64,000 nt of DNA from Theropithecus gelada (lineage: Eukaryota; Chordata; Mammalia; Primates; Cercopithecidae): NCBI RefSeq assembly GCF_003255815.1, contig NC_037668.1:11172542-11236541 (forward strand), written 5' to 3'. Position 1 is the stretch's first letter; each line of letters starts with the position of its first letter. Of this stretch, positions 35,377-47,959 are shown piece after piece. A model generated the notes under the pieces. It had not been told where the DNA came from. It saw nothing but the letters and a program-made list of their open reading frames with translations, and did not search any database. The position numbers and the translations under genes were made by a program.

Positions 35377-36375
35377 ATATTTACTTAATATATAGTCAGC
35401 TATTTGAAATTAGGCATTTGGAAAAATAATACAGATGCAGAATAAAAACTATGAATACTTGCTATTTTTGAGCATTGGAATATTTTGTCTGTATTCAAAT
35501 TTCTTGTGCTTATCATACTCTCCAGTTAAAGATGGTCTCAGCTGTCCATTCCTGGGTTCCTTACCAAGTTCTGCCAAAACATTTACATAAATCTTTTATA
35601 AACTTATCTGAATGGCTCCTCTTCCATTCCTTTCTATTATGTTTGTTCTCTGACCCACCATGCCACTCATTCTGATGATGATTTTGATAAAAGGAAACAC
35701 TAATATTTGGCTTGCATCAAAATTTTATGAAGAGGTTACATGTAGATTTGCTGGTAGGGAAAAAAACACAGATGTTTTATCCACCCTTCATTCTACCATC
35801 CTACCTATCTACATTTATAATACAAATATTCAGAGACATTCTGGCAATGATCTTTTTCAAAATCCAGAAATGTCTGGAACAAAGCAAAATAAAAACAAAT
35901 AAAAATACCCTCAAGTGCTTCATCTCTGTTATAGGGAAAACAATGATATAGCCTAAAAATCAAACCTGAGTTTGAGTCCTGACTCTGCTACTTATTATCA
36001 AGCAATTAGGAGTTTCTAAACTTGAGAAGAAACATAATGAGACAAATACAAAATGTACATTAGCAGAAAAAGTGCTGTAGACCCATAGTCTTGCCTAGAT
36101 GTTCCAAAGTCGACTAACTGGCTACACAACTTCCCGCAAGTTGTTAAACCACATTGGGCTGCACTTGTAAAGCAATGGAATTAAAGAAGAGGCTCCTTAA
36201 AGCTCCTTTCCATCCTTTGCTTCACGGTATCATTAAGAGTGCAGTCATTCTTGTTAAAGTTTACGCTTTTCCATAGCCCTAAGCTCAGAGGACTCTCCCA
36301 TTATAGCTCTTCAACTGTTAAGGAAACCTACCATGCTCATGTGTTTTCTTACTCTAGTGCTGACAATTCTCAGCT

Positions 36376-36502
36376 TTTGTTTTTTGTTTTCGTTTCTGGA
36401 GCCAAGGTTTCACTATTGTGCCCCAGCTGGGCTCAAGTGATCCTCCCGCCTCAGCCTTCCAAGTAGTTGGAACTTCAGGCATGCAACACGATGCCTGGCT
36501 AG
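36376..36502 (-). mobile_element. Partial Alu/FLAM-like monomer, minus strand
   Basis: A single Alu-arm-like stretch ('gggctcaagtgatcctcccg', 'cctcagccttccaagtag', 'gatgcctggct'), old and diverged. Confidence 0.75.
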
Positions 36503-37429
36503 CCTTTGGTTCTATAAAGAAGTAGGTCTTGAAACAAAATTAGACAACATTGTAATCATCAAAGACATAGTCATCATTAGTCATAACCAAGTAACAGCTC
36601 CTAGTCAGAGTACTGCCTGGCCTATATTTCATTTTAATCCTCTAATAATCCTGTGCTTAATAATTATTCCCATTTTACAGGTGAGAAAATCAAGTTTCTT
36701 CACAGAACCTTTTCAAGCAAATATCCTACCTCTCTAGAAATTGTATTATTAAGACTTTCATTATACTTTCATTTGTTACTTATTGGAGAATATTGTTCTA
36801 GCTTTTTAAATAAGTCAAAAGCTACTAATTACAAATAATAAATGTTATTAAGAGTCTAGCATACAAGTTAATACAACAGACAGACAAATAATCCTTGCAA
36901 GTTTTCATCAGAATTGAAGATAGGCTGCATGTACTCAAGGACATTCCCTGTTTGTAGAGCTAAGCAGCTGCCCTTTTGGCTGTTTCCATCACAATTGCAC
37001 AAGGGCTCTGGAGTCATGCCACAAGGTACAGATACTGTCGTCTTCATGCTGTTATCAGACTTCCATGCAAAGAACTGTAGTTCACAGCTTTAGGGGTAAG
37101 GGATGCAAAAACATTGGGGAAGTGTCTCTTTTCCCAGAAGCTTTCACAGTAGCATGGCCCTAAGTGCATGCCAATTGGGAGGCTTTATCTCTAGAGGGCC
37201 AAATGGGGGTCAGAGGAGGCTGATGAGGGGTTAGCATGGAAGAATTGAGAGGGGGATGAAATCAGAAGCCCTGGCCAGTAGTACAGCAAGTGCAGGGATC
37301 AGCATCCTCAGGTGTATATATTTTTTAGGACTTTAAGTGGCAGCAGTAGCTGACTGGATGGATTATGGGTCCAGGAAAAGTACAAGTACCCTATATCATA
37401 TTTTAAAAACTTGCTCTCAACCTGTAGGT

Positions 37430-37610
37430 CTAATACAGTGGCTATTTAAATTTAATTAAAATTAAATAGAAGGTAAAGTTCAGTTCCTCTGTGGCACTAG
37501 CAACACTTCAGGTGCTCAACAGCCACACATGTGGCTACTGGCTACAGGATCTAGCACAGACATAGAGCATTTCCATAAACACAGAGAGTTCTATTGGACA
37601 GCATTGCTTT
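37430..37610 (+). mobile_element. hAT-Charlie-type DNA transposon fragment
   Basis: 'cacttcaggtgctcaacagcc', 'catgtggctactggctac', 'agagcatttccata' and 'agttctattggacagcattg' match a MER-type Charlie element. The family name is not assigned. Confidence 0.7.
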
Positions 37611-37684
37611 AGAATCTAGAATATATAAAAAAATCAACATTTAAAATGTTTGAAGTTTAATCATCACTGGGGAAATATATATGG

Positions 37685-37935
37685 CATACTGGTTATGAGC
37701 ACAGACTCTGTATCCAAACTTCGTGGACTCAAATCCTGGCTCCAAGCTTTGCTAATTATATGACTTTGGGCATGCTATTAACCACTCTGTCCCTCAATTT
37801 CTCCATCTGTAAAACTGGGACAATAAGAGTGCAAATTTTAGAAGGTTGTTGTAAGGGTTGATGTATGTAAAGCACTTACAATGGTTTCCAACACGTTGTA
37901 AGTGCTATTTAAATGTTAGCTCTTAATATTATTAG
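37685..37935 (+). mobile_element. MIR SINE (nearly complete)
   Basis: 'gagcacagactctg', 'actcaaatcctggctcc', 'gactttgggcatgctat', 'tttctccatctgtaaaactgg' and 'gttagctcttaatattatta' run in order. It is 180 bases downstream of exon 4 in the transcript. Confidence 0.88.
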
Positions 37936-38118
37936 TTTCTCACAGAAACATACTTCTATAATGTAGTACCTATTTCTGGGGAATAGATATAAACTGATTC
38001 AGATGTCTGACCCTTTCTGCACTTCCCCCTGCCCATGAACCAAGTCTGTATTGAATAGGTTAAAACACTCTCTAGTCACCATGAGTATGTACAAGACCAG
38101 GGTGAACTCTCTTCTTAC

Positions 38119-38204
38119 TTGTACAACAGAATGTCGGCCGCCTGGAGTACTGGGTATGTGAGCAGGCCCCCCGTGCCATCGTGCTTCTGCTTGGTAGTCT
38201 TTGC
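38119..38204 (-). CDS. WARS2: WARS2 exon 4
   Basis: It has 86 bases, starting in phase 0 (Ala-Lys-Thr-Thr) and ending with two bases of a Lys codon finished in exon 5. It includes 'GLLTYPVLQAADILLY', a hallmark TrpRS segment in which the Asp of AADIL is known from bacterial enzymes to contact the indole nitrogen of tryptophan. Acceptor is 'cacctctcacag' and donor is GTAAG. Residues are about 144-172 of an expected 360. Confidence 0.97.
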
Positions 38205-40358
38205 CTGTGAGAGGTGAAAAGAGAGGAGGGTTAGAAATCTGAAATCTGACTTGAACCTAATTATACTGCTAAATTAAGAAAATTTTAAAACAAGCAAATT
38301 GTGATCTGCAGCCACCTGTAATAACATTATATGTGGGTTCCTTTTTAGCAACTCTAGCCATCTTCTGGCTCGCTTGTCTTCACGCTCCAGGCTGAGGCAG
38401 GAATAAGGACAGTGCATTTCACCACTGCCCCTTTAAAGGATCCTGCCCTGCTACTATTTCTTATTTATTTTATTAAAGTAAGGATACAGGCATTTATTGG
38501 TTCCAAATCGGATAAATTCCAGATTTCACAGACAAGGTCACAAATTATCATGAAATTAAATCTCTACAAATTAACTTGAGTTAATATCAAAAGCTCTATT
38601 GTTCATACGTGGAAACTTCCCAAAAAGTCTCACAGCATGCTACTGAGAAAACTGGAATGTTCCCTTAAAATCACATTTAAATAACAAAAAACAAAAAATC
38701 ATGGCATTTAAAATAAAACTAAGTGAGAGAAATTTTCATCTAACCAATCCTAATGACCTGTCTTGATCCTTAGGTGATTAAGCATGCTGAAGCAGTGAGG
38801 GTCAAGTGACCCAATGAACAGTACAGGTTGTATAGACCAAAACAGTTCCTTAATGGAGAAGTTGATGGAAACACCTGAGATGATATTAGAAACATTTAAT
38901 AACTGGGTAGCAATAGATGTCGACTATAAACTACTACTGTGTACTCAGTAAACATGATCCTAATGATGCTAACTCCCTTGCTGCGGCTGCACATTGCTGA
39001 CATGTCGTTTGGTTCTCTGAGTAGAGCTATTTATCAGATGGGAATACTCTGTGCAGTTTCAAGGCCTAAGGTATAGCATCTCTTGTAAAAATAAATGGAT
39101 GCTTTGGTATGTAGACAAATCTTACCCATTTAGTTAATGTGAATCATTTCCTTCAAGTCTGATTATTTCAAAATGAACTGGGCAACTGAATTTATAAACT
39201 TGTTTTATTCCAGGGACCAAGCTCATGAGCTTACAAATTTGGGGTACCCCTACCAAGGTGCAGACACACTTTTTAAGGCTCAATCTGAAAACACAACAGC
39301 TTCTCTCCTTAGTCATCTTAATTTTGGTGTTTCATAATTTAGTTACAAACTTTTCTGAGTATACTTCAAGTGGTTTCTGGCTTATAGCAACCAATGCTCT
39401 AGGCCATTCAAACGAAATTTGAATGTTTGAACATACAATCTCTTCACTGCATCCCCTAATTACAAAGTTCATGATAAAGGCTAGTTCACAATTATCACCA
39501 GGTAAAGATAATGAAAGTTTAATTTGGAAATGTGCAAATTGGAAAAGAACCCAATTTTTAAAAGTTGCCATCCCAATTTATAGCCTTTTCATATTAGCTA
39601 ATGGACCTTGAAATTACAAGGGAGAGGGAAAATGTGGAGAGCATTAATATTTATTGAGTACCTATTATGTGCTCCAGATGTTTTACATATATGTTACTGA
39701 TTAATCCTTTAAATAACCCTGACCTCAGCAACCCTCACCCCACCCTTCTGTGCCACTATTCTACCTTTTGCTGTCCCAGTGGAAACCAAGCTAGATGCCC
39801 TTATCAGATCCTCCATGGCACTGGAATCCAGCCCTCAGAGCGCTTCTTACACTTTCTTATTACTTATTTAATTGTCTCTTCCCAAACAGACTATAAGCCT
39901 CATGAAGGGGGCTACTTCTTATTGACTGCTATTATCTCTAGCACCTAATAAGACGTAAGACTCACAGAAGATATCACTAGTATTTAATTAGTATTAATGA
40001 AGGAATGACCACAGAAAACAGTGACATACCTGAGGATAAGACTGGGATTTGAAATTCATGTTTTTCCTACAAACAAGCAATTATATACTAATGGAAAGGT
40101 TTTTCCAGAATATCAGTACATGCACTAGTAATGTGCTATCAGGAGATCTTTAGATGCTGTTTTAAAGTGGGAATAGTTCCTATTAGATTAGTATTCAGTT
40201 CCTATAAAAAGGATTTCAACATTACACTTAATGGTAGAATATTATGGGGAAAGTATTGCCTAAAACCAAAATACGGCAGATAACATTATGAAACTTTGTT
40301 TGTAATTCGTGGCAAATAAGGAATCTGCAGCATTACCAGTTCCGTCTTAGGTATTAAG

Positions 40359-41020
40359 TGTCTTAGTCCACTCAGGCTGTTATAACAAAATACCCAACTA
40401 GGTGGCTTATAAACAACAGAAATTTACTTCTCATAGTTCTGGAGGCTGGGAAGTCCAAGATGAAGGCAAAGTCAGTGTCTGGTGAGGAACCTTGTTCATG
40501 GACAGTGACGTCTAGCTCTGTCCACAGATGATGGCAGGAGCAGGCGGTCTCTCTCGGGCCTCTTTAACAAGAGCGCTAATCTCACTCATGAGGGCACCAC
40601 CCTCATGATTTTTTTTTTTTTTTTTTTTGAGATGGAGTCTCGCTGTGTCGCCCAGGCTGGAGTGCAGTGGCCAGATCTCCGCTCACTGCAAGCTCCGCCT
40701 CCCGGGTTTACGCCATTCTCCTGGCTCAGCCTCCCGAGTAGCTGGGACTACAGGCGCCCGCCACCTCGCCCGGCTAGTTTTTTGTATTTTTTTAGTAGAG
40801 AGGGGGTTTCACCGTGTTAGCCAGGATGGTCTTGATCTCCTGACCTCGTGATCCGCCCGTCTCGGCCTCCCAAAGTGCTGGGATTACAGGCTTGAGCCAC
40901 CGCGCCCGGCCCACCCTCATGATTTAATCACCTTACTAAGGCCCTACCTCCTAATACCGTCATCTTGGGAGTTAGGTTTCAACATATAAATTTTGGGGGG
41001 ACACATTCAGACCACAGCAT
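40359..41020 (-). mobile_element. MaLR LTR (MLT1-like), minus strand, split by AluYR
   Basis: Left half: 'actcaggctgttataac', 'cagaaatttacttctcatag', 'tctggaggctgggaagtcc'. Right half, after the Alu: 'atttaatcaccttactaagg' and 'aaattttggggggacacattc'. Both halves follow the reverse MaLR order. Confidence 0.8.
40611..40910 (-). mobile_element. AluYR-type SINE (Old World monkey), minus strand
   Basis: Its reverse complement carries the same AluYR diagnostic changes as the copy at 30635. A 14-base duplication CCACCCTCATGATT flanks it (40597-40610 and 40911-40924), showing insertion into the MaLR LTR. It is in sense orientation relative to WARS2. Confidence 0.95.
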
Positions 41021-41739
41021 TTAGAAACTGTCACTTTAAAGCTTTGTCTTTTTCTTTCTGTAGCATGCGTGAAGGCTTCTAAAGACCAGCTTTTGAGGAA
41101 ACCAATGGCCCTGAAAATACGCTCAAAAGAAGCTTGAAATTGAAATTAGTGTTGACGTAGTTGGGGGCTACCTACCCTGGGGTTATCCAATTGCAAAAAT
41201 AAATGGAAGTAAAGTACTATGAATTATTCAATTTATCTTTCTTGGTTGAACGTCTTAGAAAAAGTATAGCCCTAATTATTCTGTGGGTTTGAACTGTTGC
41301 CTGGACTCAACTTGTTTAACTGTTAAATATAATATGTTGTCTCTTCTCTCCGCAATAAAAACATTCTTTCCTTACTGCCAGTTAATTCCAGTGGAAATGG
41401 GAGGCAACTGCAGGGTCCAGTAATCAAGAATCTGTGATTGTTTATTAACTATGTGGTTGTTCAAAGTCATTACCAAGTCTATCCAAAGGTAACGCTCATT
41501 CAACTGTACACAAATAAAAATGATTAACATCATTTTTAAGTCAGGAGGAATCTTGGAAAATCCTTTTATTTTCCTTTTAATACTCTGAAGCAGGGAGGTT
41601 AAAGATGATATTCCAACCATTAGTGAGTAGCAGACCAGGGAGGAGAGTAAACTCAGGATTCCCAAAACCTAACAGAAAAATAAACAGGAAGGGAAAAATA
41701 GCTTATTGTCTGTTTATTAATCAGATTACTGGCATTTAC

Positions 41740-41820
41740 CTTCCACTGATGTAAATGTTGTAATCGAGGTAGTCTGACCATGCAGGAAAGGATCCAACTT
41801 AACTGTGTGTGTTCAGACAC
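41740..41820 (-). CDS. WARS2: WARS2 exon 3
   Basis: It has 81 bases, 27 codons, phase 0 at both ends. It begins 'VSEHTQLSWILSCMVRLPRL' and ends 'HLHQWK'. This lies in the Rossmann-fold half of TrpRS, after the HIGH-like region. Acceptor is 'tatttctttag' and donor is GTAAAT. Residues are about 117-143 of an expected 360. Exons 1 and 2 are not in the window. Confidence 0.96.
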
Positions 41821-42141
41821 CTAAAGAAATAAAATACGACATTAGTAAAAGTGGCCAGTGTTTTCTTGCATATAAGAACTAAATAGTAAGTGTTACCCTA
41901 AATGTCTGAAAATACCCCAAATCAAGGTTATTATAAGAACAGGTGAAGGGGGCTTAGTTCTGATTCATGATGGATAGACTCTTCAGTGAAGAAAAAATCA
42001 TACAAGCTAACTGATTTGAGTATTAATCTAGTGTTTAAGTCTACTCCACAATACACCAGATTCTGCTTCAACATCTTCAATGAGAAAGTTTCATGATGTC
42101 CTGAGGCATCTGTTCTATCTGTTAAAAGCCAAGCTTATTAA

Positions 42142-42452
42142 GAAGACTCTCTCTCTCTCTTTCTCTCTCTATCACACACTCACATACTCACGCACACTCA
42201 CACACTGGTTCTAAGCTTCTCTAAATAACTTCTAAATATATCAAAGCAGCTATAGTACTTTATATACAAGTGGTGAAAAAAGGAACTGGACTTAACATTA
42301 AAGATTGAATTCTTTAGATCTAGGGTAATTTGAAAATTAGAGATCGCCTTATCATTCCATCACCCCAAAGAGTATTTTTATAGTTTCTAGTTCCTCCTCT
42401 TTCTCCTCTTTTTCATCTTTCTCTTCCTCCTTTTCTTTTTTTTTTTTTTTAA
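42142..42452. repeat. Pyrimidine-rich simple sequences
   Basis: CT-rich and then CA-rich repeats at 42142-42206, and a CTC/T-rich tract at 42390-42452 ending in a T run. On the WARS2 strand these are purine-rich, so they are not splice polypyrimidine tracts for WARS2. Confidence 0.8.
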
Positions 42453-42489
42453 GAAGAAGTCTAATCAACAAGAAAATATCAACTTTCCC

Positions 42490-42649
42490 TTTTTTTTTTT
42501 TCTTTGAGACAGAGTCTTACTCTGTTGCCCAGGCTGGAGTGCAGTGGCGCGATCTCAGCTCACAGCAACCTCTGCCTCCTGGGTTCAAGCAGTTATCTGC
42601 CTCAGCCTCCCAAGTAGCTGGGATTACAGGCACCCATCACCATGCCTGG

Positions 42650-42682
<33 letters not shown>

Positions 42683-42792
42683 TTATATTGGGTATCTTGG
42701 CCTGGCGTTTCTTGAACTCCTGACCTCGTGATCCACCCACCTCGGCCTCCCAAAGTGCTGGGGTTACAGGCATGAGCCACTGCGCCCAGCCC
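42490..42792 (-). mobile_element. Alu SINE, minus strand, with expanded middle T tract
   Basis: Reverse Alu from 'gagacagagtcttactctg' to 'cactgcgcccagcc'. Its middle A-rich linker has expanded to about 29 T at 42652-42680. Confidence 0.93.
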
Positions 42793-44299
42793 CAAATTTG
42801 TTTTTGTTTCAACCAAATTTAATCAAGTTACCAAACTTGATGACCTACAATTTAAGGCCTATGCATCCTGTTTCTGTGTTCCGGGGATTACAAGCCCTTC
42901 ATCAACTGTGGCTTTTTTTTTTTTTTTTTTTAAATGTCCACATGATTTCCTTAAAAAACAGAGACTGTTGCCAACTCTGAAAAATGGCCCCAAATGTGTT
43001 CTTTGTGGGTTTTGCAAAAAGAACATAAAGGAGTGGAGCTGAATCAGCCAGGCCTGTTTCACTAGCAAGGAATCACCATCTGTTGTAAGATGGTTTCTCA
43101 TTTCTTTCCTCAAGTTATAGAGAGGGAAGAGTTGTTTTTCGCGTGTTTGACAAGGAATCACTTTTAAAGTTTTGCAAGTCCGTGGGCTGAATCTGTCATC
43201 TTTCTTCCAAGAGGCATTTGGGTTTCATTGAGGGCAGTGACATTGATACACTGTCCATGCAAATTGCTAACTGCTGCTGAAAACAAATAGTTAAATAGTA
43301 ACTAACCCTGGATGTAGGCAAGAGGACTAGAGTTGCTTCCAATCACCAAGGAAAATACATTCCCATTGGAAGTAATAAAACAAGAGCTGTTTTTTTGGCA
43401 TGAAGAAGTAGGAGAGAATTTTTTTTTCTTCTCTTTACTGAATTGGGAGAAAGGAATGAAAACACAGATAACCATGGATATGTGGAAAGAGACAAGATGA
43501 CGCCTCTTTAACTCTGATTCAAATGCTTAGCTTTGGTGATAGGCAAAAAGCTACTACCAGGTCTCCATGAAGCTGAGTATTTTCCTTGGAGTAACTTTTT
43601 ATTTGGACATATGGAATGAAACTTACTTAATATTCTGCAGAGATCTTCCTGGTGTTTCCAAAATAGTGAGCATAAAATTAATTCAAATTATCCTTACACA
43701 GAAAAAGTAGGTAAAAGGTCAATGGCAATTAATTTTTCACAATTCATTTTTAATAATGATATAAGAAGAGTAGAATACTTCAGATTTGGTTGTCTTACTT
43801 TGTACATATTCATGACAATTGCTTGGAAAGGTTCAGATTTCCATTTGGGGGAAAAAGGGAAAATGGTATCTAAATATATTTTATCATTTATGTTGTAAAA
43901 CCACAAACAAACTAGCTATATAACCTGATTGGCCACAGAAAAACAAAGGCATGGACAATAAAGTCGCCTATTGACCATCCATAAACAAGTCAGCAGCATA
44001 AACAACAAGAAAGAACTGAAGATTTCAGACCTCTAATTCTAAAAGGTGCATTCTTCAGTTGCAACTGTTTTGCCTATCTTTTTTACAGCTGTAGAACATA
44101 ACTTGGTACATTGTATGTCTCAGGAAATATTTGTTGAATGTGTTGGCAATAGGAAAGGCTGTAAAAAGAATGGGACCATTAGGTTTCGCAACAGACTTGG
44201 TGATTGAGGCAAAAGCAGTTTCAGGGGAGTGATTGGGATGAAAGGTAAATTGCAGTGGGCTGACGAGTGAGACTAGAAGACAAGATATAAAGACAGATA

Positions 44300-44530
44300 T
44301 GCAATAAGGATTGCAAAGTAGTTAAGAGTTCTGTCTTTGGAGTGAGGTTGCCTGGATCTGAATGCAAGTTCTGCCACTTAGTTGCTGAGTGACTCTGTGT
44401 GAGTGATTTAATCTCTTTGCGTCTCAGTTTTCTCCTCTAGAAGATGAGGTTAACAATAATATCCCCCTGATAGTATGTAAACAGAACCTAGCACATAGTA
44501 ACCACTCAATAAATGGTGGCTCTTATTATT
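44300..44530 (+). mobile_element. MIR SINE (nearly complete)
   Basis: 'ggttgcctggatctgaatg', 'ctgccacttagttgctgag', 'gcgtctcagttttctcctc' and 'ggtggctcttattatt' run in MIR order. Confidence 0.88.
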
Positions 44531-44685
44531 CTAATTTTTAGAAATACTTCTGTTTTAACTTTTAATTTTAAGATAAGTGTACATTCACATACAGTTGTAA
44601 GAAATAATACAGAGTGATCCCATATGCCCTTAACCCACTTTCCCTCAATGGCAACATCATGCATAACTACAGCTTAATATCACAA

Positions 44686-45826
44686 TGATACAGAAGTGGG
44701 GAAGGGAAGGTCGTGGTCCCTTTAAATGATACAAAAGAGGGGCAGGGCATGGTCTATGGCTAGGGCTCCACCCCCGGACCTGTGCCCATGGACCTAGATG
44801 AGGAGAAACATTTTTGTTTTCCTGCCCAAATGTTGTATTTTCCAAGACCACCCTGGTCAATCACACCCTCATCCTGTGCCTATGAAAACCCCGAGACCTG
44901 GACAGGACCGACGGCTCATGCCTGTAATCCCAACACTTTGGGAGGCTGAGGTGGGCAGATCACCTGACGTCAGGAGTTCAAGACCAGTCTGACCAACATG
45001 GCGAAACCCTATCTCTACTAAAAATACAAATATTAGCTGGGCATGATGGCAGGTGCCTGTAATCCCAGCTACTCGGGAGGCTGAAGCGGGAGAATCGCTT
45101 GAATCCGCGAGGCAAAGGCTGCAGTGAGCAGAGATCACGGAGACCACCCCATTGCACTCCAGTGTGGACAACAGAGCGAGACTCTGTCTCAAAACAAACA
45201 AACACACAACAAACAAACAAAAAACCCTGAGACCTTAGCAGGCAGACACACAGGCGGCTGGACATAAAGGGGAGCACATCAGTGGAGGAACACATGAAAC
45301 ATAGGGGGCTCGACAGGCACCTGCACACCAGCAGGCCACTGACGGGCGGAACCACATGGAGTTTGTCTGGGGCAGTCGGAGGAGAACCCTGGCCACCCAG
45401 GGGAAAGCGGCCCAACTCCAGGGGAAAACCATCTCCCTTCTGGCTCCCCCATCTGCCGAGAGCTACTTCCACTCGATAAAACCCTGCACTCATTCTCCAA
45501 GCCCACATGTGATCCAATTCTTCCGGTACACCAAGGAACTCAGGGATACAGAAAGCCCTCTGTCCTTGCAATAAGGCAGGGGTCTAATTGAGCTAACACA
45601 AGCCCTTTACAGATGGCTAAACTAAAAGAGTACCCTGTAATACACGCCCACTGGGGCTTCAGCAATAAACATTCACCCCTAGACACTGCCATGGGGTCAG
45701 AGCCCCATAGCCTGCCCATCTGTACGCTCCTCCAGAGGTGTGAGCAGCGAGGCACTACGAGCCACTCTGAGCCACTTCCCCTGTCACACATCCTGCCAGG
45801 GGGACAAGGGAACCTTTCCTGTTTCA
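44686..45826 (+). mobile_element. Solo ERV1-type LTR (copy B), split by Alu
   Basis: Starts TGATACAG and ends GTTTCA. The 4-base duplication ACAA flanks it (44682-44685 and 45827-45830). Without the Alu it is about 800 bases, close to copy A at 20459-21247, with which it shares the polyadenylation region and 3' half. Its poly(A) signal has mutated to GATAAA in 'ctcgataaaaccctgcact'. No internal retroviral sequence lies on either side. Its orientation is opposite to WARS2. Confidence 0.85.
44900..45220 (+). mobile_element. AluS-like SINE inside the solo LTR
   Basis: 15-base duplication AAAACCC(C/T)GAGACCT at 44885-44899 and 45221-45235. The A-tail is a mix of CAAA-type units. Confidence 0.95.
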
Positions 45827-46599
45827 ACAACAAGAAAATTCTGAATTTGATGCCATCCCTCCACCCTATTGAGATTTCCCTAGTTTTATATGCACGAATT
45901 GTGTGGGGTATGTTTAGTATTATGCACGTTAATCATATGTGTAAGACATTTGTTTTTCAAGGAAGGATTAAGATGGGATAACTGATAGGAGTTAGAAAAT
46001 AAGCATTTTGTTTTGTTTTCTAAATTGGGATAACACACTGTCGATGTACTGAGCAGAGGGACAGCCACTAAAGATTCAGGAAAGGGGATAATTCAAAGAA
46101 CAATATTTCTGAAGGAGGAAAAGGAATGATACCCAACAGAGGTAAAATAATGGATGATGAAATATCTTCCATATCTTCCACTGAAAGGAGAGATGGGGGA
46201 AGTGAAGACAGATGAGGACATATCATGTGAGTTCAGAGTGGAGGACAGAAAGCTTTAGAGGAATCCACATCTAACAGGCTCTGTTATCTCCGAAAATAGA
46301 AGACAGGGTGATTAGAAATAAATGAGGTAAGAAATATACTCAAGAGAATTTCTGGGTGTGATAAGAAGGAACAAAAAAGGCCTTATGGAGTGGAGTTACA
46401 TGAGACTTGAATTGATATTTTGTGGATATTTTTGTGAATGAAAGGAGACAAGTGATACATAAATTATACTCTTGGGGAAACTGATATTCTTTACAGTAGC
46501 CTAAAATATTCTGCCTAAGTAATAATGGATATTTAAAAGATTTGTAGAAAAAAGTTAAATCAGTTGACTGCATTTTAAATTTCCTTTGGTCAGCAAGGA

Positions 46600-47620
46600 C
46601 TTTAATAGGATCCAAAAAAGCACTAAACATAAAGCAAAAAATCTTGGTAGATTAAACTACATTAAAATTAAGGACTTTTCCTTATCAAAATTCACCATAC
46701 GGTGAATAAGCAAGCCACAGACTGGGAGAAGATACCTGCAATACCTACACAGAATATATCGGTACACAGAATACGTGAAGGACTCCTATGAATTTATAAC
46801 AAGTAAGTAGATAAACCTATAAAATTAGCCAAAAATAGGAATAAGTAATTCACACAAAATAAGATCTCCAAATGACAAATTAATATATCGGAAAATATTC
46901 AGCTTCAGAAATCATCAGAAAATGCAAATTACATGCATTAAATGCAAATTAAAGCCACAATACAATACCAATACAGATTCATCAGAACGATTAAAGTGAA
47001 GAACCCAACAGCATCAAGTATGGCAAAGATGTTGAGTAAATGGAACACTTACTCTCACACACAGCTGTAGGAATGTAAATTGTTACACCAACTTTGGAAA
47101 ACTGACAGTATCCACTGATGCTCAACATTCACATATCCTATGACCTAAGTATTCCATTTTTAGGTATATATCCACGAGAAATGTGGGTATATGTTCCATA
47201 AAATATATGTGCAAGAACATATTGTAACAACCCCAAATTCTGAACAATCCAAATGTCCACATAAAGTAAAACAGATAAATTGTGGTATATTCATACAATG
47301 GAATACTACATCAATGACAATGAATGAACAATTACATGCATCAACATGAATCAATCTCACAAACATCATATAAAAGAAGACAGACGACATATACTGAATG
47401 AGAGGAGTATATATTGCATAATCCCATTTATATAATCTCTATAAATGGGGTATCTTGAGAGTAAGGGATAATAGTGATAAGGAAGAAGAATTAGGGGCAT
47501 TCTGGGTGCTAGTTACACAGGTGTGTTCAGTTTATAAAAATAGATTGATCTGTATATGCTTAGGATTTTGTACTATTCTGTAGGTTTGTTATACCTAATA
47601 TAAAGCTTACATTAAAAATC
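46600..47620 (+). mobile_element. L1M-type 3' fragment, plus strand
   Basis: ORF2 end landmarks: 'cttttccttatcaaaa', 'aaatgcaaattaaagccaca', 'aatgtaaattgttacaccaac', 'ttaggtatatatccacgag', 'caaatgtccacataaag', 'atacaatggaatactac', then a 3' UTR-like tail. It is heavily mutated with no frame left. Confidence 0.85.
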
Positions 47621-47959
47621 GAAAATGTGAATATAAAGGTTGGAGTCATGAAACAGAAAACTCAATAGATGTGATTAATATTAGAGTGTATATAGCTGAA
47701 GAAAGAATTAGAAAATAGAATGAAAAAAAAATCACTCCACACAGCAGTAGGTAGCCCCCAAATCAACCCTAACTCCAGTTCCTTTCAACATGGTTAAGGG
47801 GGAGAATGGGTTCCCGTAATTGAAGAAAGGTAAAGATATCAGAGCTGCCACTGTGTTTGATGAGACCACATCCTCCAACCCAATTCTCACTTAAACCCAT
47901 TCCAACAGGTTTCACCTCCACCACTCCACTAAAACTACTCACCACTGTCATCAATGCTA

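Larger units (their letters stand above)
29813..38118 (-). other. WARS2: WARS2 intron 4
   Basis: An 8.3-kb intron bounded by GTAAG and AG. It carries three full Alus, one partial Alu, several MIR pieces, a DNA transposon fragment and a TG/TA/GA microsatellite, each listed separately. Bases 32660-32740 hold a G-rich run followed by T8A7. Bases 33480-33980 have diverged LINE-like text ('cctccctctcatacacatgcag'). No further exon was recognised. Confidence 0.9.
38205..41739 (-). other. WARS2: WARS2 intron 3
   Basis: A 3.5-kb intron with GT/AG ends. It holds L2-like text at 39640-39960 and a MaLR LTR containing an AluYR. The rest shows no gene or named repeat. Confidence 0.92.

Noticed and set aside
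44869..45571. Minus-strand frames of 115 and 197 codons
   Set aside because: They translate an Alu and the surrounding ERV1-type LTR; the 'CNGVVSVISAHCSLCL' type text is the usual Alu frame.
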